64,000 nt of DNA from Haloterrigena sp. KLK7 (GTDB taxonomy: Archaea; Halobacteriota; Halobacteria; Halobacteriales; Natrialbaceae): NCBI RefSeq assembly GCF_037914945.1, contig NZ_CP149787.1, positions 2,418,001-2,482,000 on the forward strand. The letters are read 5' to 3'. Position 1 is the stretch's first letter; each line of letters opens with the position of its first letter. Below the pieces are notes generated by a model. It was not told the DNA's origin. It searched no databases and worked only from the letters and a program-made list of their open reading frames with translations. This document shows positions 33,599-41,843 of this stretch, in pieces. The position numbers and the translations under genes are program-made.

Positions 33599-33918
33599 TC
33601 GTCGGCGTCCACGTGCACGGTCTCTTCGACGACCATTCGCGGCCCCGCGCCGGGGTCGGTGAACTCCGCGGCGTCGTCCATGACCTCCCGACCGACGTCC
33701 GACTCGAACGCCTCGTTCATGGCCCGTCCGTCCTCGAACGCGAGCTCGAGGACGCCGTCGTACTCCGCGTCGTCGGGGTTCGTCGGTACCGACGTGCTGT
33801 ACCGTTCCAATCCGGGGAGTTCGCGGGCCATCTCGGCGTGGTCGCCCTGCCACCGTTCGACGAACTCGTCGTGGCTGTACTCGACGTCCCGGACGAGAAA
33901 CTCGACCAATGTTATCAT
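33595..33918 (-). CDS. EthD-type dimeric alpha/beta-barrel protein
   Basis: A 107-residue ferredoxin-fold protein: ITLVEFLVRDVEYSHDEFVERWQGDHAEMAREL and the final strand MVVEETVHVDADE. The pattern strand, S-H-x-E/D-F, W-x-x-x-H, helix, AEYDGVLELAFED is the EthD signature, seen also in the two domains encoded at 34610. EthD proteins form dimeric barrels; known relatives include muconolactone isomerase-like and polyketide-cyclase-like enzymes. Its stop overlaps the ThDP enzyme start, so it is likely a partner in the same step. A TATA-like AACAAAG lies about 28 bp upstream. Confidence 0.87.
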   Translation of the reverse strand: MITLVEFLVRDVEYSHDEFVERWQGDHAEMARELPGLERYSTSVPTNPDDAEYDGVLELAFEDGRAMNEAFESDVGREVMDDAAEFTDPGAGPRMVVEETVHVDADE

Positions 33919-34036
33919 GCATCCACACTGTTGCCACCCGGCGACTTTGTTCTATCGGTGCGGTATGTTCCCTTCGATCACGGTGACTGTCAACACGAAC
34001 CGAAAAACTATGTGCGTCGACCGCGGTCTCCATTGT

Positions 34037-34504
34037 ATGCCCGAGATGCCAGCGATGCGCGTCGATCACGTCGGGATCGCCGTCGAATCGATCGGCGACG
34101 CCGAAGAACTGTTGTTCGTCCTCGGTTGCGAGAAGATCCACGAGGAGGCGAGCGAGTACGGTGCGTTCACATGGGCGACGTACGTCCTCGGCGACGCCTC
34201 CCGGCTCGAACTCATCGCTCCCGAGGACGGTTCGGAATCGTTCCTGACCGACTTCCTCGAGCGACGCGGCCCCGGCCTCCACCACGTCACGCTCGAGGTC
34301 GCCGACCTGGAGCGCGCAGCCGACGTCCTCGACGCACGCGGCGTTCCGGTCGCCGATTACGCCGAATTCGAACACTGGGGCGAAGCGTTCGTGGCGCCGT
34401 CGAACCCGACGGGCGCGTTGCTCCAGCTCATGGAGTACTACGACGGGTACGCGGAGACCCGCGAGGCGGGTCGGCGGCTGTTCGTCCGCGGCGAGCCTCT
34501 CTGA
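34037..34504 (+). CDS. VOC-family protein (methylmalonyl-CoA epimerase/glyoxalase-like)
   Basis: A 155-residue vicinal-oxygen-chelate protein. Two beta-alpha-beta-beta-beta modules: module 1 MRVDHVGIAVESIGDAEELL to SRLELIAPEDG with metal ligands His and Glu, module 2 GLHHVTLEVADLERAADVLDARG ending ALLQLMEYYDG. The HVGIAV...H(H)VTLEV pattern is shared with methylmalonyl-CoA epimerase. In this setting a dioxygenase or isomerase on an unsaturated acid is equally likely. ATG at 34037 was chosen over an in-frame start at 34010; AAAAACTATG lies 29 bp upstream. It is divergent from the EthD/ThDP pair. Confidence 0.87.
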   Translation: MPEMPAMRVDHVGIAVESIGDAEELLFVLGCEKIHEEASEYGAFTWATYVLGDASRLELIAPEDGSESFLTDFLERRGPGLHHVTLEVADLERAADVLDARGVPVADYAEFEHWGEAFVAPSNPTGALLQLMEYYDGYAETREAGRRLFVRGEPL

Positions 34505-34578
34505 CACCGCTGCGTCGGACGGTCGGCGTCGGGGTTTTCGGACCACGACGGCGTGCGGGGCGGTCACAGCCCTCTCCA

Positions 34579-34584
34579 TTTATT
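34579..34584 (+). promoter_or_regulatory. TATA box of the double-EthD gene
   Basis: TTTATT centred about 28 bp before the ATG at 34610, compatible with leaderless transcription. Confidence 0.5.
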
Positions 34585-34609
34585 GTACTGTGCGGAAAAC
34601 ACAGTCGTG

Positions 34610-35371
34610 ATGTACAAACACGTCGCGTTACTGGTCCGTAAGGACGGGATGTCCCACGAGGAGTTCGTCGACTACTGGCAGGAGAATCACACGCCGATCG
34701 CCCGCGAGATCGAGGGCGTCGTGCGCTATCAGCAGGTGTTGCCGACTGAACCGGACCACGCCGAGTTCGACGGCCTGGCGGAACTGTACTTCGAGGACCT
34801 CGAGGCGCTCCACGACGCGCTCGGCAGCGAGGGCTCGCGCGACTACGACCCCGAGAAAGGGAAGGCGAAGGAGGCTCGCGAGGACGTCGACAACTTCCTC
34901 GCGATCGAGGAGCGACCGCGGTTCATCGGCGAGGAGATCGTCCAGAAGGACGAGATCGACGGCGACAGCGTGGAGCGTAGCTCCACGAGCAACCGGACGA
35001 AGTCCGGTGACACCGACGGTCTGTACAAACACTCCGCGTTCCTGGTCCGCCAAGACGGGATGAGCCACGAGGAGTTCGTCGACTACTGGCAGGAGAATCA
35101 CACGCCGATCGCCCGCGAGATCGAGGGCGTCGTGAAGTACAACACGGTCCTCCCGACCGATCCCGAGAACGCCGAGTTCGACGGCGTCGCCGAACTCTAC
35201 TTCGAAGACCTCGAGAAACTGTACGACGCGCTCGGCAGCGAGGGCTCGCGCGACTACGACCCCGAGAAAGGGAAGGCGAAGGAGGCCCGCGAGGACGTCG
35301 ACAACTTCCTCGCGATCGACGAGCGGCCCCGGTTCATCGGCCGCGAGCGCCTCGTCAAGGCTGCGGAGTGA
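34610..35371 (+). CDS. Tandem double-EthD domain protein
   Basis: A 253-residue protein made of two nearly identical EthD domains (about residues 1-115 and 136-253). Both contain DGMSHEEFVDYWQENHTPIA and AEFDG, ELYFEDLE, SEGSRDYDPEKGKAKEAR, VDNFLAI. At DNA level, long blocks are identical between the halves, e.g. 69 bp around 34655-34723 and about 60 bp around 34815-34876 and their counterparts in the second half. The linker (SVERSSTSNRTKSGDTDG) is encoded by two hairpins (34969-35007). EthD dimers normally form one barrel; a fused pair would form it within one chain. This is a recent internal duplication or conversion. Confidence 0.9.
   Translation: MYKHVALLVRKDGMSHEEFVDYWQENHTPIAREIEGVVRYQQVLPTEPDHAEFDGLAELYFEDLEALHDALGSEGSRDYDPEKGKAKEAREDVDNFLAIEERPRFIGEEIVQKDEIDGDSVERSSTSNRTKSGDTDGLYKHSAFLVRQDGMSHEEFVDYWQENHTPIAREIEGVVKYNTVLPTDPENAEFDGVAELYFEDLEKLYDALGSEGSRDYDPEKGKAKEAREDVDNFLAIDERPRFIGRERLVKAAE
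34969..35007. repeat. Two adjacent palindromes inside the EthD linker
   Basis: CGTGGAGC-GTA-GCTCCACG (34969-34987, 8-bp arms) followed by CCGGAC-GAA-GTCCGG (34993-35007). They encode the linker between the two EthD domains, so they look like a palindromic element captured in frame, or a structured mRNA segment between domains. Confidence 0.6.
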
Positions 35372-35375
35372 TCGC

Positions 35376-35975
35376 ATGTCTACCACCGACCGCGACTTCG
35401 AGAGTCAGGTCCGCGACGCGTTTCCCGAACTCGAGCACATCGACGACGCCGACCTGCGGGACCGCGTCGTCGAGGCGTGGGTCCTCGGGTTAGAGCGCGG
35501 CGGCTGGCGGCGGATCGAAGACATCCCGTACGCCTGGAACATCCACGACGTCACGAACGTCGAACACGTTCGCGGCGTCGCGCGCATCGCGCTCGAGACC
35601 GCCCGCGAACAGCGGGAGTTCCACGGCGCCGATCCCGACATCGACGTGATCGTCGCCGCGTGTCTCCTCCACGACGTCGGCAAGTGCTACGAGTATCCCG
35701 ACTTCGTGGACGACGACCTGCTCGCCGATCCCGATCCGCGATACGTCAGCGAGGAGATCCCCCACTCCATCTCGGGGTACGCCCTCGCCCACGAGGTCGG
35801 CTGTCCGCTCGCCGTGCAACGCGCGATCCCGCACTTCCTCGGCGAGGTCCCCACGCGCACGCTCGAGGCCGAACTCGTCAAGAGCGCGAACTCCGCGTCG
35901 TCGAACGCCATCACGCAGGCGACGATGGGAATCACGCTCCAGGAGTGGGTCGAGGAGTACTCCCAGACCTCGTAG
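35376..35975 (+). CDS. HD-domain phosphohydrolase
   Basis: A 199-residue HD protein. Metal-binding residues are in VEHVRGVARIALETA (first His), AACLLHDVGKCYEYP (the HD pair) and the last Asp-equivalent near the C-terminal helices (TLEAELVKSANSASS). The H..HD..D set looks complete except that the final Asp position is not clear to the eye. It begins five bases after the EthD stop, hence one operon. HD proteins hydrolyse phosphoesters; a link to the EthD protein is not understood. It is unrelated to the HD of RelA/SpoT by length. Confidence 0.85.
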   Translation: MSTTDRDFESQVRDAFPELEHIDDADLRDRVVEAWVLGLERGGWRRIEDIPYAWNIHDVTNVEHVRGVARIALETAREQREFHGADPDIDVIVAACLLHDVGKCYEYPDFVDDDLLADPDPRYVSEEIPHSISGYALAHEVGCPLAVQRAIPHFLGEVPTRTLEAELVKSANSASSNAITQATMGITLQEWVEEYSQTS

Positions 35976-35994
35976 TCGTTCGACCGTCGCCGGC

Positions 35995-36072
35995 GCGGGT
36001 TCGCCGGTCTCTCGGTTCGATCCGGCGAACCCGCGTTCGAACTCCGCGAACGAAACCGAGAGGCGTTCGAAC
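35995..36072. promoter_or_regulatory. Hairpin with complementary loop, and twin GTTCGAAC palindromes
   Basis: A perfect 13-bp stem (35995-36007 / 36022-36034) has a 14-base loop whose CTCTCGGTT (36009-36017) is complementary to AACCGAGAG at 36054-36062. Two palindromes GTTCGAAC (36035-36042 and 36065-36072) are 30 bp apart, about three helical turns, immediately upstream of the iclR TATA. The palindromes are candidate operators of the regulator; the hairpin may end the upstream HD operon. Confidence 0.5.
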
Positions 36073-36083
36073 AGCGGGAACAA

Positions 36084-36090
36084 CTTTTTG
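36084..36090 (+). promoter_or_regulatory. TATA box of the IclR gene
   Basis: CTTTTTG centred about 28 bp before the ATG at 36115. Confidence 0.45.
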
Positions 36091-36114
36091 CCAATCCGTC
36101 ACGATTGTGAACGC

Positions 36115-36882
36115 ATGGCAAGCGAATCACAACACAGGTCGGTCGAAACCGTCGAGACGGCCTTCGACATCGTCGACGTGCTCAAACGCAACGACGGTGC
36201 CGGGATCACCGACATCGCCGACGAACTCGCCCTCGCGAAGAGTACGGTTCACCGACACGTGAAAACGCTCGAGTCGCGGGGGCTGCTCGTCCGGGAGGGC
36301 GACGTCTACCGCATCAGTACGTGGTTCCTCGACTACGGCATTCACGTGCGCAACCGCCACCGGTTGTACGACGTCGTCAGGCCCAAAGTCGACGAACTCG
36401 CCGCGGAGACCAACGAGAAGGTCTGGTGCGTGATCGAAGAGCACGGGATGGGCGTCCACATCTACGGCGCCGAAGGACGACACTCCGTCAAGACCCACGC
36501 GCGGATCGGACAGCGGACGTATCTCCACCAGTTCGCCGCCGGTAAAGCCATCCTCGCGAACCTGCCCGACGACCGCATCGAGTCGATCCTCGAGGACTAC
36601 GGCCTCGCCGCACAGACCGACCAGACGATCACCGAGCGCGACGCGCTCTACGACCAGCTCGCGACGATCCGCGACAGGGGATACGCGTTCAATCGCGAGG
36701 AGTCGGTCATCGGCGTCCACGCCGTCGGCGCCCCCATCAGAAACGAGTCGGGAACGGCCATCGGCGCGATCAGCGTCGCCGGCCCCGCGAACCGACTCCG
36801 CGGTGACCTGATGACCGAGGAACTCCCCAACCTCCTGCTCGGGGCGACCAACGAAGTGGAGATCAACCTCGCTCACTCGTAG
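36115..36882 (+). CDS. IclR-family transcriptional regulator
   Basis: A 255-residue regulator. Residues 8-65 are a winged helix (VETVETAFDIVDVLKRNDGAGITDIA, then the recognition helix LAKSTVHRHVKTLESRGLLVREG). Residues 80-250 form the GAF-like effector domain, with RIGQRTYLHQFAAGKAILANL and AVGAPIRNESGTAIGAISVAG. IclR proteins commonly regulate catabolic operons by binding the pathway's acid. Two GTTCGAAC palindromes in front of it suggest autoregulation. Its genetic position between the HD operon and the amidohydrolase suits control of the whole 28-38 kb cluster. Start at 36115 (ATG GCA AGC) agrees with the TATA position. Confidence 0.92.
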   Translation: MASESQHRSVETVETAFDIVDVLKRNDGAGITDIADELALAKSTVHRHVKTLESRGLLVREGDVYRISTWFLDYGIHVRNRHRLYDVVRPKVDELAAETNEKVWCVIEEHGMGVHIYGAEGRHSVKTHARIGQRTYLHQFAAGKAILANLPDDRIESILEDYGLAAQTDQTITERDALYDQLATIRDRGYAFNREESVIGVHAVGAPIRNESGTAIGAISVAGPANRLRGDLMTEELPNLLLGATNEVEINLAHS

Positions 36883-37395
36883 CGTTCCCACCGTCGCGCC
36901 TGCTCGTAGCAGCGCTTACTCTCACCTGCTCGTCACTGAACTCGTTTCTGCCTCCTCTCACCGAACACACCGACTCGTCTCACCGACGAACTCGTGCTCT
37001 CCGCCGGTTCGTCGCCGAGTGACCGCCACCGAGTTCGAATCTTTCGAACGGTATTCGGCGCGCATCACTCTGGAGAACCGATTCCCTTGATATCCGGCGT
37101 CTCGAGCGCTCGTTCCGGGATTCCGTTGTTCGTCCCTCGGGCCAATCCGGTCTGTACTTACAGCGGTGCCGATGTAATATATCGGTGTAAGAGGCAATTG
37201 ATTACAAGGGTACTACTGTAATTCAGTTGGCCGCGTTCGTGACGACGGTCGTTTCCGTAATTCGAACGGGGGAGGGGAGGAGAAGTCGGTTCCCCGAGAC
37301 CCGAGCGACTCGCTCGACGGACACTGATCGACGGGCGGCAATCCGACTGGGGGCGACCAGACCGCGCGGATCGACGGTTGCGGACGGCTGACGGA
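36883..37395. other. Non-coding span of about 510 bp
   Basis: Between the convergent IclR and amidohydrolase genes. No gene was recognised; small open frames have no support. It contains a TTCGAA-TCT-TTCGAA inverted pair near 37040 and an AT-richer stretch around 37160-37220 (including ATTACA-N10-TGTAAT). GC-rich sequence near 37230-37390 could be the 3' region of the amidohydrolase transcript. Confidence 0.55.
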
Positions 37396-38265
37396 CTACA
37401 GATCGAGGAACGCTTCTGCGTTCTCCCAGAGGATTTTCCGCTGGGTTTCCTCGTCGAAATCGAGGGCGGCGAACTGCTCGAGCCACGGTTGCGGTTCGAG
37501 CATCGGGTAGTCGGTCCCGAACATCACCTTGTCCGCGAGGAGGGACTTGGCGTACTGCAGCACCTGTTCGTCGATGTATCTCGGCATCCACCCCGAGAGA
37601 TCCATGTAGACGTTGCCCTTCTGCTGGCAAATCGCGAGCTGTTCTTTCTCCCAGGGGTAGGCGGGATGTGCGATGAGAATCCGGAGGTCCGGGTGGTCGG
37701 CCGCCACGTCGTCGATCAACATCGGGTTGCCGTACTTGATCTTCAGGCCGCGACCGCCCGGTGAACACGCGCCGAGAGTAGAGTTGCCTCCGTGAAAGAC
37801 GACTGGAACCCCGAGGTCCTCGATGGTGTCCCACAACTCCTCGTACTCGGGATCGGACGGGTCGAACCCCTGGGCGATCTGCTGGAACTTGAATCCGGAG
37901 AGATCCAGATCCTCGACGCAGCGGATCGCCTCCTCGACGCAATCGTCTTTGAGCGGATCGACGGAGCCGAACCCGATGAAGAAGTCGGAATACTCGTCAC
38001 GGACCTCGGCGACGTAGTCGTTCGGCACGGGCGGATTGCCCGTGTTCGTTTCCGCGTCCCAGCCGAGCAACACGGCTCGGCCGACCCCGGCCTCCCGATA
38101 CTCCGCGATCATGTTTTCGTACGTGTCCGGCTCGAGGTCGGCACCGAACCGATCGGCCGCGTCTCTCATCATCTGTCCGCCCGCGTCGTGGAGGAACTCG
38201 CTCGTCGGCTGGTGAGCGTGCGTGTCGATCGCGCGCGACTCCTCGAGTACCGTGGGAGAACCCAT
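37396..38265 (-). CDS. Amidohydrolase (amidohydrolase-2 family)
   Basis: A 289-residue TIM-barrel metal hydrolase of the ACMSD/LigJ type. The metal-binding H-x-H is in AIDTHAHQPTSEF (residues 11-24); FIGFGSVDPLKDDCVEEAIRCVEDLDLSGFKFQQ and later PVVFHGGNST and LRILIAHPAYPWEKEQLA supply further His ligands; KVMFGTDYPMLEPQPWLEQFAAL carries the catalytic Asp near the end. Family members decarboxylate or hydrolyse aromatic or 2-keto acid intermediates. The ATG at 38265 was chosen because it opens the family start (MGSPTVLEES) and ATACATAT lies about 29 bp upstream. It is probably the last step of the adjacent cluster; the substrate is unknown. Confidence 0.88.
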   Translation of the reverse strand: MGSPTVLEESRAIDTHAHQPTSEFLHDAGGQMMRDAADRFGADLEPDTYENMIAEYREAGVGRAVLLGWDAETNTGNPPVPNDYVAEVRDEYSDFFIGFGSVDPLKDDCVEEAIRCVEDLDLSGFKFQQIAQGFDPSDPEYEELWDTIEDLGVPVVFHGGNSTLGACSPGGRGLKIKYGNPMLIDDVAADHPDLRILIAHPAYPWEKEQLAICQQKGNVYMDLSGWMPRYIDEQVLQYAKSLLADKVMFGTDYPMLEPQPWLEQFAALDFDEETQRKILWENAEAFLDL

Positions 38266-38827
38266 ACCACGACCGACGTGAGGACGGCATATGTATTTTC
38301 CCACGAAAGACGAACGCGCTCGAACATCGGTACCGGCAGTCGACGATCTACTCGACAACGATGATTATCGGATAAAATATAGATATTTAGTCCAAACATC
38401 TCGATTATATGTTTGGGAGAACCCATCCAGTAATTCATATAGCGACGCTAGAGGGACCATATACTGCTTTTAGACGGCTTATCTCTTCTGACGGATGTTA
38501 GATGTGATAATGTCGCCGGTCATCTCTATCTGACGATTTCGAGATCATTGGACCCTATATACCGTGTCCCCCATACCTACGGCACAGTAGACAATATATC
38601 TATATATTTGTAGAATGTCATAGAAGACTATCTGGTAGTAACCGCGGACAGTATGCTGTTGGAGAACCATATCGAAGGGGACCGACCGCTAATCGTTCAA
38701 TTCACTTATATATCTCCGGACACGTGGCGGGGGTCGGTGATTCCGATATCGAGTGCGAGAGAACCGACGCGCTCGAGCGCGTCGAGAGAGTCCACGAGCC
38801 TGCTCGGGAGACTCGCGTCTCGAGCGC
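38266..38827. other. AT-rich non-coding span between amidohydrolase and helicase genes
   Basis: About 560 bp with markedly lower GC than its surroundings from 38340 to 38720. It contains the amidohydrolase promoter (minus-strand AAATACATAT at 38290-38299), an 8-bp inverted repeat CCAAACAT (38392-38399) / ATGTTTGG (38409-38416), several TATA-like stretches (38580-38630) and, at the helicase end, an 18-bp perfect palindrome (38766-38783) that may act as its terminator. No gene or cdc6 is visible. It may be an insertion remnant. Confidence 0.55.
38766..38783 (-). terminator. Palindrome downstream of the helicase gene
   Basis: GACGCGCTCGAGCGCGTC is self-complementary over all 18 bases and lies 45 bp past the helicase stop, on the 3' side of that gene. 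Confidence 0.4.
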
Positions 38828-41596
38828 CTAGTCCGTGGAGAGTCCGCGAAGCGACTCCTCGCCGATCTCCGCTAGGACGTGCTCGTGGAACGCCTGCAGG
38901 GCGGCGCTCTCGTCCTCCGCGAGGACGACGTCGCTGGCCGACAGCGTCGCCAGCCCGAAGGCCCGCGGCGTCGGCGAGTCGAGCAACTGTCGTTCGATCT
39001 CGAGGTCGCCGGCCGCGATGTCGCCGACGATCGCCTCGATTTCCGCGACGTTGAGTTTGTCCTCCAGTATTTCGCGGTAGGTCTCCTCGATGACCGCGAA
39101 GTCGTCGAGATCCTCCGCGAAGCCCAGCAGCATCTCGCTCGAGACCTGCTGTTCGCTCGCCGACTTCTCGTAGCCCTTGTAGCGTTTGAGGATCATCAGC
39201 GAGCGGGTCGCGTTGATCCGGAAGTACCGCTGGAGGAGATCGGTGCCTGAGAGGGCGTTCCGGAGGTCCTCGCGCACGTCGTCGGCCTCGAGGTCGTCGA
39301 CGATCCCCTCGATGTCGACCTTGCGGTTGAGGGGCATCGAGAGGACGAACCCGTTGTCCGCGACGGCGACGCGAACGTTGGCGGTCGCCTCCTGGGCGCA
39401 CCGGTACGCGAGGAGTCGCGAGAGGCCGTCGTTGAACTTGCGGCCGTAGGTGGAGTGGACGTAGTAGTGGCGCTCGTACTCGTCGCGGTCCCGGACGACC
39501 TCGATCGCGAGTCGGCCCTCCGTGCTGACGCTCTCGGCGTCCGCGTAGCGGATCTGGTGTTCGAACAGGCGCGCGATCGCGCGGACGCTGTCGTCGTCGA
39601 GCGGGAACTGCCGGAGCCACGCGCGGACCCGCGGGGGACCGCCCTCCTCGTAGCGCTCGAGGAGGGCGCCCTGGAACTCGAGGATCTCCCGCCCGAGGTC
39701 ATAGGAGAGCGGCAGGCGCTCGGAGTACCACGAGGGGACGGTCGGCCGCGCGCTCGTGCGGTCGACGTAGACCTTCGACCCGCGGCGGTAGCTGTACTCG
39801 AAGTGGTCGCCGCCGAGGACGAAGACGTCGCCCTTCTCCAAGGTGTCGAGGTAGTTCTCGTCTAACTGTCCGACCCACTCGTCGCCGGCGCGCGTGTAGA
39901 CGTCACAGGTGAAGGAGTCGGGGATCGTCCCGATGTTGGTCATGTAGATGACGCGGGCGAGTCGGCCGCGCTTGCCGATCAGCGGCTGGCCGACGGGATA
40001 CTCCTCGTGGTGGTGCTCGCCGCTGGGCGGATCGTTCTCGTCGCGCCAGATCTTCGCGTAAACGTTCTTCTCCTCTAACCCGGCGTAGTCCGCGGTGAGG
40101 TATCGGGCGAGCGACTCCCACTCCTCGTCGGTGTAGTTCCGGTAGGGGTAGGCCCGCCGCAGCGTGCCGATCACCTCCGACTCGGGACGGATCTCCGCGA
40201 TCGCCATCCCGTAGACGTGCTGGGCGGCGACGTCCTGGGCGTTCTCGGGGATCGCGACCGAGTCGACGAACCCCTCTTCGGCCTTTTTCAACATCACGGC
40301 GCACTCGAGGAGTTCGTCCCGGTCGAGGGCGATCACCCGACCCGTTACCGTTTGGCCGACGCGGTGGCCCGCGCGGCCGACGCGCTGGAGCAAGGCCGCG
40401 ACGGACTTGGGCGAGCCGACCTGGACCACGAGATCGACGTGGGGCATGTCGATCCCCAGTTCCAGTGAGGTCGAGGAGGTCACCACGTCGAGGCTCCCCT
40501 CCTTCAGCCGCCCCTCGACGTCGTGGCGGACCTCCTTCGAGAGGCTGCCGTGGTGACAGCCCGAGTTCTCCTCGTCGTAGGCGTCGAACCCCTCGCGGAG
40601 GTTGTGCAACACCCGTTCGGCACCGGATCGGGTGTTCGTGAACACGAGCGTGTTCGTGTGTTCCTGAATGTGCTCGTGGAGCATCCGATAGAACCGCTCC
40701 TGGACGACCTCGCGGGGCGTGTGAATCAGGTCGTCGGTCGGACACTCGAGTTCGATGTCGAACTCGCGGGCGAAGCGGGCGTCGACGATCTCGTAGTCTC
40801 GCGACGGCCCGCCGGGCTCTTCTCGGCCAACCAGAAACTCCGCGACCCCTTCGAGCGGTTCGATCGTCGCCGAACAGCCGATCCGGGTGATGTCGTGGTC
40901 GACCATCGCCTCGAGCCGCTCTAAGCTCACCGACAGGTGGGTGCCGCGCTTGCCGGAGGCCAGCGAGTGGATCTCGTCGACGATGACGTACTCGACGGTC
41001 CGGAGCTTCTCGCGGAACTTCGGCGAATTGAGGAGAATCGCGAGCGTCTCGGGCGTCGTGTTCAGGATGTGGGGCGTCTCCTCGAGCATCTTCTGGCGGT
41101 CGCTCGAGGAGGTGTCGCCATGGCGGATGGCATGGCGGATCTCGCCCATCTCCGCCCCGTCGTCCCGTTCCGCAATGACGGATTCGATCCCTTCGAGGGG
41201 CACCTCGAGGTTGCGGTGGATGTCGTTCGCGAGCGATTTGAGGGGAGAGACGTAGAGACAGTAGACGGAGTTCTCGAGGCCGTCTTTCGAGTCGCGATCG
41301 AGCTTGTACAGGTAGTTGATGATCGAGAGGAACGACGACATGGTCTTCCCGCTCCCGGTCGGCGCACAGACCAGCGTGTTCGTTCCCTCATGGATCTTCG
41401 GGATCGCCCCCTGCTGTGGCGGCGTGAAGAAGCCCTCGTTCTCGGGAACGAACTCGCCGAACTCCTCGAGCCACCACTCCTGGACCGCCGGCTCGAGGAG
41501 ATTGAAGACGTCGCCGTCCTCGATCGTCGCGGCGTCCGGATCGAAGGGGAGGTCGGCGTCGGAGACCGGCAACTCGAGGCGCTCGTTCCCGCTCAT
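38828..41596 (-). CDS. Lhr-type superfamily-2 ATP-dependent helicase
   Basis: A 922-residue helicase. Motif I VCAPTGSGKTMSSFLSI (near 77), Ia YVSPLKSLANDIHRNL, II VIVDEIHSLASGKRGTHL, III GCSATI, IV/V TLVFTNTRSGAERV and VVTSSTSLELGIDMPHVDLVVQ, VI QRVGRAGHRVGQ, followed by the Lhr winged-helix and C-terminal domains (YMTNIGTIPDSFTCDVYTRAG, RLLAYRCAQEATANVRVAV). It is Lhr-core-like, not a Hel308 helicase. Expected role is DNA/RNA unwinding in repair. ATG at 41596 was chosen over a further-upstream start. The length agrees with the archaeal family. Confidence 0.94.
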   Translation of the reverse strand: MSGNERLELPVSDADLPFDPDAATIEDGDVFNLLEPAVQEWWLEEFGEFVPENEGFFTPPQQGAIPKIHEGTNTLVCAPTGSGKTMSSFLSIINYLYKLDRDSKDGLENSVYCLYVSPLKSLANDIHRNLEVPLEGIESVIAERDDGAEMGEIRHAIRHGDTSSSDRQKMLEETPHILNTTPETLAILLNSPKFREKLRTVEYVIVDEIHSLASGKRGTHLSVSLERLEAMVDHDITRIGCSATIEPLEGVAEFLVGREEPGGPSRDYEIVDARFAREFDIELECPTDDLIHTPREVVQERFYRMLHEHIQEHTNTLVFTNTRSGAERVLHNLREGFDAYDEENSGCHHGSLSKEVRHDVEGRLKEGSLDVVTSSTSLELGIDMPHVDLVVQVGSPKSVAALLQRVGRAGHRVGQTVTGRVIALDRDELLECAVMLKKAEEGFVDSVAIPENAQDVAAQHVYGMAIAEIRPESEVIGTLRRAYPYRNYTDEEWESLARYLTADYAGLEEKNVYAKIWRDENDPPSGEHHHEEYPVGQPLIGKRGRLARVIYMTNIGTIPDSFTCDVYTRAGDEWVGQLDENYLDTLEKGDVFVLGGDHFEYSYRRGSKVYVDRTSARPTVPSWYSERLPLSYDLGREILEFQGALLERYEEGGPPRVRAWLRQFPLDDDSVRAIARLFEHQIRYADAESVSTEGRLAIEVVRDRDEYERHYYVHSTYGRKFNDGLSRLLAYRCAQEATANVRVAVADNGFVLSMPLNRKVDIEGIVDDLEADDVREDLRNALSGTDLLQRYFRINATRSLMILKRYKGYEKSASEQQVSSEMLLGFAEDLDDFAVIEETYREILEDKLNVAEIEAIVGDIAAGDLEIERQLLDSPTPRAFGLATLSASDVVLAEDESAALQAFHEHVLAEIGEESLRGLSTD

Positions 41597-41843
41597 TACC
41601 GTCGTCTCCGGGGCCGGTATGTAAGAGGGTTTGGACAGCGGGGTGAAAGTGAATGCGTTCGAACGAGGGCGGCGTGGCAGTTGCAAGCCTCGTATATATG
41701 TTGTCGATCGGCGACAGACCGAATCGGAAGAAGTGCGGTCGTCCTCACGTAACTGCGGAGTTGGACGAGCCGATTAGTCGCCGTGTCCCGCCGCTCGAGT
41801 CGCGTAGTCGCCACTGCGGACAGCCCATACTCGACCCATATCC

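Noticed and set aside
31907-34504. 865-codon plus-strand open frame
   Set aside because: Antisense shadow of the ThDP and EthD genes, joined in frame to the VOC gene; only the final 155 codons (from 34037) are a real protein.
37029-37055. GTTCGAATC-like stretch resembling a tRNA T-loop
   Set aside because: No acceptor, D- or anticodon arm can be drawn around it; it is part of a TTCGAA inverted pair.
38466-38727. AT-rich tract considered as a replication origin
   Set aside because: No orc1/cdc6 gene nearby and no origin recognition boxes were recognised.
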